From: Elizabethkingia argenteiflava
Lineage (GTDB): Bacteria > Bacteroidota > Bacteroidia > Flavobacteriales > Weeksellaceae
DNA length: 43,569 nucleotides
Direction: 5' to 3'
Assembly: GCF_009904105.1 (NCBI RefSeq)
Contig: NZ_JAAABJ010000629.1
Coordinates: 1 to 43,569 of the forward strand
The notes under the pieces were generated by a model. It saw only the letters and a program-made list of their open reading frames with translations. It was not told where the DNA came from and searched no databases. The position numbers were made by a program, and so were the translations under genes. This document shows, piece by piece, positions 33,131 to 40,742 of the stretch; position 1 is the first letter of the stretch, and each line of letters begins with the position of its first letter.

Positions 33131-33913
33131 TCAAGGTTCTTTATATTCAAACTGTCTTTTTTTGTTAAAAATTTTAACATTTATTTTGTTATTTGAGACA
33201 TCGATTTCGATAAATTCCTGAACTTCAAGGCATTTTCTATCCGAGCATCCTGAGGTCGTATAAAGATCCGGTTTTATTTGTATAATAGGTGTATCTTGTT
33301 TAAAGTTCTGAATGAAAGATGCATATTGACTTTTAAGTAACTTTTCCAAGCGGTACTTTATAACGGGATGTTCAAAAAAATCTATATTTAGCGGATATTC
33401 ATTTTCAAAATTTTTGATAAAATAAAGTTCGGGCTTCTGGCTGTTTTTAGGTGTTATTTTCATGCTATGGTGGAATACTGATGGAAGATAATTTCCCTTG
33501 AAACCTAGATTTGAGGAGATGGTTGACTGGTTGGATTCGTAATTAATCTTCATGTTTTTACCATGGAAGTTTAAGTAGAGTTTGTCTTTATGTTTTTTAT
33601 ATTCAAAAGGGACAACCAGAACATAGCCATTATAAAAACCCTTTGAATCTATATTGTAATAAGCGATTCCATTTTTATCGTAGGCGGAAAAATTAATATC
33701 GTAATTTTTAGCGTGTCTGGATTTGGCAATATTGATTTCGTGTTGAATGTTAAGATTGTTTTTTGCTGTAAATCGACCAGTGATAATCTGATCGTTCAGC
33801 CCATGGATGACGTCATCTCTTAGAAATTCCACTTCTTGAGGTGCTGCTTTACACATTGTGAGAGTCGTATACACGATCAGTAAAAAAGCGATATGCTTAA
33901 CGGTTCGCATCAT
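33131..33913 (-). CDS. Unknown exported protein, possible lipoprotein
   Basis: The 260-residue protein has a hydrophobic N-terminus (about residues 7-20) followed by LTMC, a poor lipobox with Cys21. The rest is soluble, with mixed alpha/beta character, many Lys, Asn and Tyr, and a C-terminal CSDRKC pair (about 222-227) that could form a disulfide. I do not recognise the family. The gene lies 75 bases upstream of the glucosaminidase gene, which has its own promoter. No terminator is apparent between them, so partial co-transcription is possible. Confidence 0.65.
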   Translation of the reverse strand: MMRTVKHIAFLLIVYTTLTMCKAAPQEVEFLRDDVIHGLNDQIITGRFTAKNNLNIQHEINIAKSRHAKNYDINFSAYDKNGIAYYNIDSKGFYNGYVLVVPFEYKKHKDKLYLNFHGKNMKINYESNQSTISSNLGFKGNYLPSVFHHSMKITPKNSQKPELYFIKNFENEYPLNIDFFEHPVIKYRLEKLLKSQYASFIQNFKQDTPIIQIKPDLYTTSGCSDRKCLEVQEFIEIDVSNNKINVKIFNKKRQFEYKEP

Positions 33914-33974
33914 TGGGTTCAGTATTTCAAAAATGCTATTTTTCTTGAAGGTAAGACTTTTTTAGCAAGATAAA

Positions 33975-33999
33975 AAGCCGAAAGTATAACTTTCGGCTT
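33975..33999 (-). terminator. Terminator of the SPT-like gene
   Basis: An 11-bp perfect stem AAGCCGAAAGT / ACTTTCGGCTT has the loop ATA. On the minus strand a T tract follows (TTTTTATC), 19 bases past the stop at 34019. Confidence 0.88.
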
Positions 34000-34018
34000 A
34001 TGATAGAGAAGTACTCTT

Positions 34019-35290
34019 TTAAATTGCTGTAAAGCTGAGGTTTTGTTCTTGCAGTATTTTTTTCTCTTGCGCTTTATAAAAGCCACTTACAAGTTTTTCG
34101 TGAATAGCCTCAAACGCGTCTAGGGTAGCGCTGATTTCAGCATCGGTATGGGAGGCTGTAGGAATTAATCTTAAAAGAATCATCCCCTTTGGAATCACAG
34201 GGTATACCACAACAGAAGTGAATATGCCGTGATTTTCTCTTAAATCCTTTACTAAAAGCGTAGCTTCAATAGGTGATCCTTGCATCATAACAGGAGTGAC
34301 ACAGGTGTTGGTATCCCCAATGTTAAAACCTCTTTCTTTTAGCCCATTTTGTAGTTTATGGACGTTTTCCCAAAGTTTAGCTTTTATTTCCGGGCGATTC
34401 CTTAGCAGCTCTAATCTCTTTAGACCTCCTATTACCATCGGCATGGTGAGAGATTTGGCAAAAATTTGTGAGCGCAAGTTGAATTTTAGATATCTAATGA
34501 TGTCTCTATCCCCAGCAACAAAAGCTCCAAATCCCGCCATTGATTTTGCAAAAGTAGAGAAATATACATCGATTTCATCTTGGCATTCCTGTTCTTCTCC
34601 TGTGCCGGCACCTCTGCGGCCTAAAGTACCAAAACCATGTGCGTCATCTACGAGTAAACGAAAATTATATTTGGATTTAAGTGCACAAATTTCTTTAAGT
34701 TTACCTTGTTGTCCTCTCATTCCGAAAACCCCTTCGGTAATTACTAAAATTCCGCCTTTGTTCTCATGCGCCACTTTTGTAGCTCGTTGCAGATTTTTTT
34801 CTAAACTTTCCAGATCATTGTGTTTGTAGGTAAATCTTTTACCTGCATGCAGCCTCACCCCGTCTACAATACAGGCATGAGAATCCACATCGTAAACGAT
34901 AACATCATTTCTGCTAACAAGAGCATCAATGATAGAAACCATACCTTGATATCCGAAATTGAGGAGATAGGCATTTTCTTTTTGAACAAATTCTGCTAAT
35001 TCTTTTTCCAGTTGTAGATGTTGATCTGTTTCCCCTGACATTGCTCTTGCTCCCATAGGATAGAACATACCGTATTCCGCAGCAGCTTTAGCATCAGCCT
35101 CTTTTACTTCTGGATGATTACACAATCCCAGATAATCATTGGCGCTCCAAAAGATTACCTCCTTCCCTTTAAATATCATTCTGGGGCCAATAGGGCCTTC
35201 CAGCCTTGGGAAAATAAAGTAACCCTCACCATAATCCGCAAACTGTCCTAATGGGCCGGGATTTTGTTTAATTCTTTCAAAAATGTCCAT
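34019..35290 (-). CDS. Serine palmitoyltransferase / cysteate C-acyltransferase-like PLP enzyme
   Basis: The 423-residue alpha-oxoamine synthase condenses an amino acid with acyl-CoA or acyl-ACP, releasing CO2. It shows the family motifs: VIFWSANDYLGLCNHPEV (about residues 44-61), DSHACIVDG (about 154-162), DDAHGFGTLGRRGAG (about 225-239; PLP-contacting Asp and His), and the PLP lysine in FSTFAKSMAGFGAF (about 258-271). In Bacteroidota such enzymes make either the sphingolipid base from serine or the sulfonolipid base (capnine) from cysteate. A cysteine-synthase-like gene lies 67 bases upstream in the same direction. This favours the cysteate route, because cysteate synthases belong to that enzyme group (inference). 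2-amino-3-ketobutyrate CoA ligase or 8-amino-7-oxononanoate synthase are less likely alternatives. Confidence 0.85.
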   Translation of the reverse strand: MDIFERIKQNPGPLGQFADYGEGYFIFPRLEGPIGPRMIFKGKEVIFWSANDYLGLCNHPEVKEADAKAAAEYGMFYPMGARAMSGETDQHLQLEKELAEFVQKENAYLLNFGYQGMVSIIDALVSRNDVIVYDVDSHACIVDGVRLHAGKRFTYKHNDLESLEKNLQRATKVAHENKGGILVITEGVFGMRGQQGKLKEICALKSKYNFRLLVDDAHGFGTLGRRGAGTGEEQECQDEIDVYFSTFAKSMAGFGAFVAGDRDIIRYLKFNLRSQIFAKSLTMPMVIGGLKRLELLRNRPEIKAKLWENVHKLQNGLKERGFNIGDTNTCVTPVMMQGSPIEATLLVKDLRENHGIFTSVVVYPVIPKGMILLRLIPTASHTDAEISATLDAFEAIHEKLVSGFYKAQEKKILQEQNLSFTAI

Positions 35291-35318
35291 TTTGATTGTA
35301 GTTTTTATGGAATAAAGC

Positions 35319-35339
35319 CCCCCGATTTTTTATCGGGGG
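35319..35339 (-). terminator. GC-rich hairpin between the cysteine-synthase-like and SPT-like genes
   Basis: The perfect 8-bp stem CCCCCGAT / ATCGGGGG has a 5-base T/A loop. On the minus strand it is followed by GCTTTATTCC, not a continuous T run, so it may pass part of the transcripts. No promoter box is visible between it and the start at 35290. Confidence 0.55.
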
Positions 35340-35357
35340 TATAAATATATTGAAAAG

Positions 35358-36395
35358 TTATTTAATGTACTCGGTTTTGAAAACCTCTTCGTAGTTGTGT
35401 ACGCAGTTGCGGTTAAAACCTTGTGATTCCATCCAACCATCATTATACACCTTAGTAATATAGCGGGAGCCGTGATCTGGAAAAATTACCACAACAACAT
35501 CCGCTGCCGAAAATTTATGGGTTTCCGAATATTGTTTTAAAGCCTGTATTACAGCTCCTGTGGTATACCCCCCTAATATTCCCTCCTTTAAGGCGATGTC
35601 TCTGGTAGTATAGGCAGAATTTTCATCGTTCACACGAATAAATTCGTCTATTTGATCGAAAAGTAAAGCTCCTGGAATAAGATTTTTACCCAGACCTTCA
35701 ATTTGATATGAATGGATTTCGCCGAGATGAATTTCGCCAGTTTCGTGGTAAGTTTTAAGAATAGAACCATCTGCATCTACCCCTATAACTTTTATATTGG
35801 GATTCTGCTCTTTTAAAAACTTTGCTGAACCTGATAATGTTCCTCCCGTACCACAGCAGGCAAAAAGGTGAGTGATTTTGCCTTCGGTTTGCTCCCAAAT
35901 CTCAGGACCAGTATTTTTATAGTGAGCCTCAATGTTTAATTCATTAAAATACTGGTTGATGTAGATAGAGTTAGGAGTTTCCGTTGCTACTCTTTTGGCT
36001 ACTTCATAGTAGGATCGAGGATCATCTGCTGCAACGTTGGCAGGGCATACATAAACAGTTGCTCCTAAAGCTTTCAGATAGGCGATTTTCTCGGGCTTTG
36101 TTTTATCGCTTACCGCTAATATACATTTATAACCTTTTATAATGCTAACCATTGCGATAGAAAATCCTGTATTACCAGAGGTGGTTTCTACAATGGTAGC
36201 TCCAGGTTTTAAAAGCCCCTTCTCTTCCGCAGCTTCTATAATATGAATTGCAATTCTATCTTTTGTAGAATGCCCAGGGTTATAGGATTCTAACTTAGCA
36301 TAAACCGTAGCTGGAATGTTGTTCGTTACTCGGTTTAATTTCACCATAGGGGTATTACCAATTAAACCAAGAATGTTATCGAATACATTAATCAT
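35358..36395 (-). CDS. Cysteine-synthase-like PLP enzyme, candidate cysteate synthase
   Basis: The 345-residue fold-type II PLP enzyme has the PLP lysine K45 in NPGHSTKDR, the substrate loop TSGNTG at 72-77, and the phosphate loop GTGGT (about 182-186). It is close in layout to cystathionine beta-synthase catalytic cores ([21 protein letters not shown] is split by the loop) and longer than CysK at the C-terminus ([18 protein letters not shown]). Possible reactions are cysteine, cystathionine or cysteate synthesis. Its partner SPT-like gene makes cysteate from phosphoserine and sulfite an attractive reading, but this is inference. An exact -7 box lies at 36429-36436. Confidence 0.8.
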   Translation of the reverse strand: MINVFDNILGLIGNTPMVKLNRVTNNIPATVYAKLESYNPGHSTKDRIAIHIIEAAEEKGLLKPGATIVETTSGNTGFSIAMVSIIKGYKCILAVSDKTKPEKIAYLKALGATVYVCPANVAADDPRSYYEVAKRVATETPNSIYINQYFNELNIEAHYKNTGPEIWEQTEGKITHLFACCGTGGTLSGSAKFLKEQNPNIKVIGVDADGSILKTYHETGEIHLGEIHSYQIEGLGKNLIPGALLFDQIDEFIRVNDENSAYTTRDIALKEGILGGYTTGAVIQALKQYSETHKFSAADVVVVIFPDHGSRYITKVYNDGWMESQGFNRNCVHNYEEVFKTEYIK

Positions 36396-36428
36396 TATAT
36401 ATCATTTTTCTCTAGTAACAAGTACATG

Positions 36429-36436
36429 CAAAAATA
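36429..36436 (-). promoter_or_regulatory. -7 box of the cysteine-synthase-like / SPT-like unit
   Basis: TATTTTTG on the minus strand fits TAnnTTTG exactly and ends 33 bases before the ATG at 36395. Confidence 0.5.
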
Positions 36437-36748
36437 TAAAATATTTAGTTTTAATAATTAAAATTAAGCTAAAATTAAACTGTATAAAATCACAAAACAA
36501 AAAAAAGCTTATAAATCATAGAGTTATGAGTAGAGCCAATATATGGTGAATGAAGCCCTATAATACTGCTTTTTTATAGTCTGTATTCCCCTAAAATTTA
36601 CAACAAGTCTTAATTATGTAAAAATATGATTTTAAGAGTTCGCTAATTCTTTACTTTTAATAAATTCTAGGTTTTAGTGTAATCGAGGAAAAAAAACCGT
36701 AAAAAATATTTTAAAAATCTTAATTTCGCAACAACTTAAATTTTTAGC
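36437..36748. other. Divergent intergenic region
   Basis: No gene is seen between the cysteine-synthase-like gene and the DUF2723 gene. TAATTTCG at 36721-36728, 20 bases before the DUF2723 ATG, is a one-mismatch -7 box and the same variant as that of the glucosaminidase gene. The rest is AT-rich without clear repeats. Confidence 0.5.
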
Positions 36749-39700
36749 ATGAAGAAATGGACCTTTAAACGGTGGAATGTTTTTTTAGGATGGGGCGTTT
36801 TTGTTATCGCAGCCATTACTTACCTGTCTACAATAGAGCCTGAGCTTAGCTTCTGGGATTGTGGAGAGTATATCTCTTCAGCCATTAAATTACAGGTGAC
36901 GCATGCTCCAGGAGCAGCTCTTTTTCAATTAATTGGGGCTGTAGCTGCAATATTTGCTTTCGGAGAAGTTCATCACTATTCAATAGTCATCAATGCTATG
37001 TCTGCGTTGTGTAGTGCTTTTACTATATTGTTTTTATTTTGGACGATTAGCCACCTAGGGGTAAGTCTTTTGGGGAAAGCAATGAACCAATTAACAAAAA
37101 TACAGGCTATTGGGATATTCTTTTCGGCAATTATTGGAGCCTTATCCTTTACCTTTAGCGATACGTTTTGGTTCTCGGCGGTAGAGGGAGAGGTTTATGC
37201 CATGTCCAGTATGTTTATTGCCTTGCTATTATGGCTAATCTGCAAATGGGAAAACGAATTTAATGAACATGGAAATGAAAGATGGATTATTCTTATCTTC
37301 TTTATCACTGGACTTTCTGTAGGCGTTCATATGATGTGTATGCTTACCGTGCCGGCAATTTGTCTGATTTACTATGCTAGAAAATATAGCTTTTCTTGGA
37401 AAAGTTTTTTCATCGCTAATGTGGTGACATTATTTATTTTAGGAATGGTTTTTAAGGGTATCTTCCCTTTTATTATGACCATTTTTGCAAAATGTGAAAT
37501 AGCTTTTGTGAATGGATTTGGATTGCCTTTTCATTCGGGAACCATTTTTGCATTTTTAGTACTAGTAGCTCTATGTTACTTTGCCATTAACTATGCGCGT
37601 AAAAAACGGAGCAATATTTTACAGACCATTGTTCTCAGCATCATATACATGATTATAGGATTTTCATGTTGGATGGTGATTCCCATACGTGCCGTCGCCA
37701 ATACTTCAATTAACCTAAATGATCCAGATAATGCTATTGGAATGTTGGATTATTACAATCGCGTTCAATATGGAGACTGGCCTACCTCTTATGGAGAAAA
37801 CTATACCGCATATCTGGATTACAATGGTATAGATAAAAATGAGGAAGGCGGCTATAAAACAAAAAAAACAGGTGAGATCTATGAGAAAGATGAAAAAGCT
37901 GGACGTTATGTGCTGGCGGGCCAAAGGGAAAACATCGTATTTAATAAAAATCACGTAGGTTTTTTTCCAAGGATGTTTAGCAGTGATAAGGATGTGATGT
38001 CCAATTATATCAGCATGTATGGAGCGCCCGATTTTACTTTTAACTATAGCAATCCTGATGTGACTCAGGATAATAAAGCTCATCAAATCTTTGAAGAACT
38101 GCGGAAAAAATATGAGAATGGCTCTATAACCCTGGAGGACTATATGCAGGTGAAAAACTTTAATCTCATTAATGTAAAGAAACCTTCTTTCAGCCAAAAT
38201 TTAGATTATTTTTTTAGCTTTCAGAACGGATATTATTTTGTGAGATACCTTTTGTGGAATTTTGTAGGGAGACAAAATGACTTACAGGGGCAAATGGAAA
38301 ATACCAATGGAAATTGGATTAGTGGTATTCCATTTATTGATAATATGATGCATGGAGATCAGAGCCATTTGTCGGCTTATTACAAAAATGAATCGACAGT
38401 AGGCTTCTTTTTTCTGCCTTTTATATTAGGATTAGTAGGCTTCTTTTTTCAATTGAATAAAGATTTTGGGAGATTTTACGCCATACTCTCTTTGTTTATC
38501 ATTACCAGTGTAGGAATTATATACTATACAGGTGTTAAGCCTTTTGAGCCTAGAGAAAGGGATTACGCCATGGTAGGTTCATTTTATGCGTTCGCTATCT
38601 GGATAGGTCTGGGAGCGGCTGCTATTTTCTATTTTTTGGATAAAAAAATAAACCGAACGACTCCTCATTGGCTAGTAGGTGTTCTGTTATTAGGAATTCC
38701 TTTTATGATGGGCTTTCAGAATTATAGACCTCATGATAGAAGCCATAAATATGCAGCTTATGATTATGCTTATTCATTTTTAAAGTCTTTACCTAAGCAG
38801 TCGGTTGTCATTTCTTATGCCGATAATGATACCTATCCGGTTTGGGGTATCCAACAGACAGAAGGATTTCGCAATGACATTAGGGTTGCCCACCAGGCGC
38901 TGCTAACAACCCCCTGGTTTATCAGTCAGATGATGCGTAAGGTAGATCATTCCGAGGCTTTACCTTTATCTATGTCTTACGACTATTATAAAGAGGGTGT
39001 TAATGACCAAATATATGTGATGTCTAAAGAAGACTGGGATACTATTTATAAAAATCTAGCAAGTCAGGGAGCCTCACTCAATGTATTAGCCTCCTTTAGG
39101 AAATTTCTGGTACAAGATACCATGACCGTAAAAGAAGCCATAGCATTCTTAAAAATGAAGTCTGAAGATAAAGACACCGTGTTAAAGTTTATCTTTGGAG
39201 AAGATAAATATGAAAAGCTCAACTTTTTGCCTGTCAATAAGTTTATTTTGCCAGTAAATGTTGAGAATGCGGTGAAAGCGGGAATTATAAAAGCTCAGGA
39301 TGCACATCTAGCTCCAGATCATATAGATGTTGAGTATAAGAAATCTTCTATTATGAAGAACAATGTTTTCTTGTTAGACTTACTAGCTACTTTCGATTGG
39401 AAGCGCCCAATAAGCTTTTCTGCAGGAGGGCTATACGATGCCTCTAATATTTTCTACCTAAATGATTATTTACAATTCGACGGTTTTACTTATCGATTGA
39501 TACCGATTAAGACAAAAGATAATCAGAGGGGAGATGTCGGACGAGTAGACGCTGAGGAGCTTTATCAGACTATAAAGAATTACAAGTGGGGCAATTTCAA
39601 AGATCTTTACAATCATTATGATGAAACGGCGACTCAGAATATTATCAGCTATAGACTGAGTGCCTCCCGAGCGGCTCAGGCATTAGTAGAGAAAGGAGAT

Positions 39701-40234
39701 AAAGAACGAGCAATAGAAGTGCTAAATTTAGCGTCTAAAGAAATTCCTGTAGAGAAGTATGCGGATCCGCGTTCATTAGCCGAAATAGTATATGCTTACA
39801 TACTTGCTGGTGAAGAACAGAGAGGCCTCCAACTGGCCGAGCAATTAAAACAAAATATCCTCAAAGACTACGATTATTTTGTGGGTCTTAATTCTCATCA
39901 GCAGAAATTTGTCAGAAAACAATTGTCCATCCAACCTTATTTTTATTCTTTGGTAATTAATAATGTGAGCGATGCCTATGAGAAGATAGGCCAAAAAGAT
40001 AAAGCTTACCAATATATCGTTAATGCTATTACACCTATAGACAAAAGATTTTCGGATTTCATTAAGATGTTAAAGCAATTAGATAAAGAAAAAGCTTACC
40101 AGAAGTCAGATGAGGTGCAAAAGTTCATGCCTTTTTACGAATATATCTTTAATGTAATGAAGCCTTATGATTCGACTTATCCGAAGGAAAAAATGGATCA
40201 GATTACCAGTCAAATTATTAAAGTCACCCAATAG
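36749..40234 (+). CDS. DUF2723 giant membrane protein, GT-C-type glycosyltransferase-like
   Basis: The 1161-residue protein starts with a DUF2723 domain of about ten hydrophobic helices (residues about 10-330 and 555-680). The first loop carries WDCGE (D37, E40), in the place where protein O-mannosyltransferases keep their catalytic acidic pair. A large periplasmic insert (about 335-550) and a soluble C-terminal half follow. The last 250 residues are helical repeats of TPR character (ERAIEVLNLASKEIP, GLQLAEQLK, KAYQYIVNAI). Bacteroidota have a general protein O-glycosylation system; a role there is plausible but unproven. It is transcribed alone and ends at a 29-bp inverted repeat. Confidence 0.88.
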   Translation: MKKWTFKRWNVFLGWGVFVIAAITYLSTIEPELSFWDCGEYISSAIKLQVTHAPGAALFQLIGAVAAIFAFGEVHHYSIVINAMSALCSAFTILFLFWTISHLGVSLLGKAMNQLTKIQAIGIFFSAIIGALSFTFSDTFWFSAVEGEVYAMSSMFIALLLWLICKWENEFNEHGNERWIILIFFITGLSVGVHMMCMLTVPAICLIYYARKYSFSWKSFFIANVVTLFILGMVFKGIFPFIMTIFAKCEIAFVNGFGLPFHSGTIFAFLVLVALCYFAINYARKKRSNILQTIVLSIIYMIIGFSCWMVIPIRAVANTSINLNDPDNAIGMLDYYNRVQYGDWPTSYGENYTAYLDYNGIDKNEEGGYKTKKTGEIYEKDEKAGRYVLAGQRENIVFNKNHVGFFPRMFSSDKDVMSNYISMYGAPDFTFNYSNPDVTQDNKAHQIFEELRKKYENGSITLEDYMQVKNFNLINVKKPSFSQNLDYFFSFQNGYYFVRYLLWNFVGRQNDLQGQMENTNGNWISGIPFIDNMMHGDQSHLSAYYKNESTVGFFFLPFILGLVGFFFQLNKDFGRFYAILSLFIITSVGIIYYTGVKPFEPRERDYAMVGSFYAFAIWIGLGAAAIFYFLDKKINRTTPHWLVGVLLLGIPFMMGFQNYRPHDRSHKYAAYDYAYSFLKSLPKQSVVISYADNDTYPVWGIQQTEGFRNDIRVAHQALLTTPWFISQMMRKVDHSEALPLSMSYDYYKEGVNDQIYVMSKEDWDTIYKNLASQGASLNVLASFRKFLVQDTMTVKEAIAFLKMKSEDKDTVLKFIFGEDKYEKLNFLPVNKFILPVNVENAVKAGIIKAQDAHLAPDHIDVEYKKSSIMKNNVFLLDLLATFDWKRPISFSAGGLYDASNIFYLNDYLQFDGFTYRLIPIKTKDNQRGDVGRVDAEELYQTIKNYKWGNFKDLYNHYDETATQNIISYRLSASRAAQALVEKGDKERAIEVLNLASKEIPVEKYADPRSLAEIVYAYILAGEEQRGLQLAEQLKQNILKDYDYFVGLNSHQQKFVRKQLSIQPYFYSLVINNVSDAYEKIGQKDKAYQYIVNAITPIDKRFSDFIKMLKQLDKEKAYQKSDEVQKFMPFYEYIFNVMKPYDSTYPKEKMDQITSQIIKVTQ

Positions 40235-40264
40235 GGCTGAAAAATAAAAAGATTGTTCTTAAAC

Positions 40265-40323
40265 TTTACAGAGCCTATAAAAAAACTACCGAATTTCGGT
40301 AGTTTTTTTATAGGCTCTGTAAA
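40265..40323. terminator. 29-bp perfect inverted repeat, bidirectional terminator with extended arms
   Basis: Arms 40265-40293 and 40295-40323 are perfectly complementary around a single T. The inner part (7 A, ACTACCGAA, TTCGGTAGT, 7 T) is a classical terminator. The outer 14-base arms (TTTACAGAGCCTAT and complement) are longer than termination needs. Confidence 0.85.
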
Positions 40324-40516
40324 ACAAAAGTTGCCACTTTGGGATAGCTTTTATACTATACAAACAAGCGTTATAGGATAATAGCGATAGACCATATGCC
40401 TTTATTCTCTCCAATCTCTGGTTAATATCTGTTTCTTTTGCCTTGGGTTTGATATCATCATTGACAAATGTTTTTAAAACCTTCAGTCCTATTCTTCTGG
40501 ACGCTAATATTAATCA
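40285..40516 (-). other. Open frame without start codon, possible coding remnant
   Basis: On the minus strand about 75 codons are open between a TGA near 40520 and a TAG inside the inverted repeat. The translation looks protein-like (KVLKTFVNDDIKPKAKETD, INQRLERIKAYGLSLLSY) but has no ATG and no family I can name. It may be the 3' remnant of a lost gene or chance. The remaining gap to 40742 holds a weak CCAATA / TATTGG hairpin (40624-40643) and the leader of the receptor gene. Confidence 0.3.
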
Positions 40517-40742
40517 TCTTTTTATTATTTTAATTTACAACTGTAAAAAACATACACATTATTATGAACTTCAACCTAATTCTATAATTATGTCGAAATT
40601 TATAAATTTTTGATTGATAACATCCAATATTTGTAACTATTGGAATACTTTTTTTTGGACTGATGAGAAATTTTATCAATATTTGTTTCTGTAAAACAAT
40701 AAATAACTGTTTTGATTTGTACACACCTCAGAAAAATATAAA

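Noticed and set aside
37715-38197. 160-codon minus-strand frame inside the DUF2723 gene
   Set aside because: It is an antisense shadow of a strong coding region, with an Ile/Phe/His-rich translation and no family.
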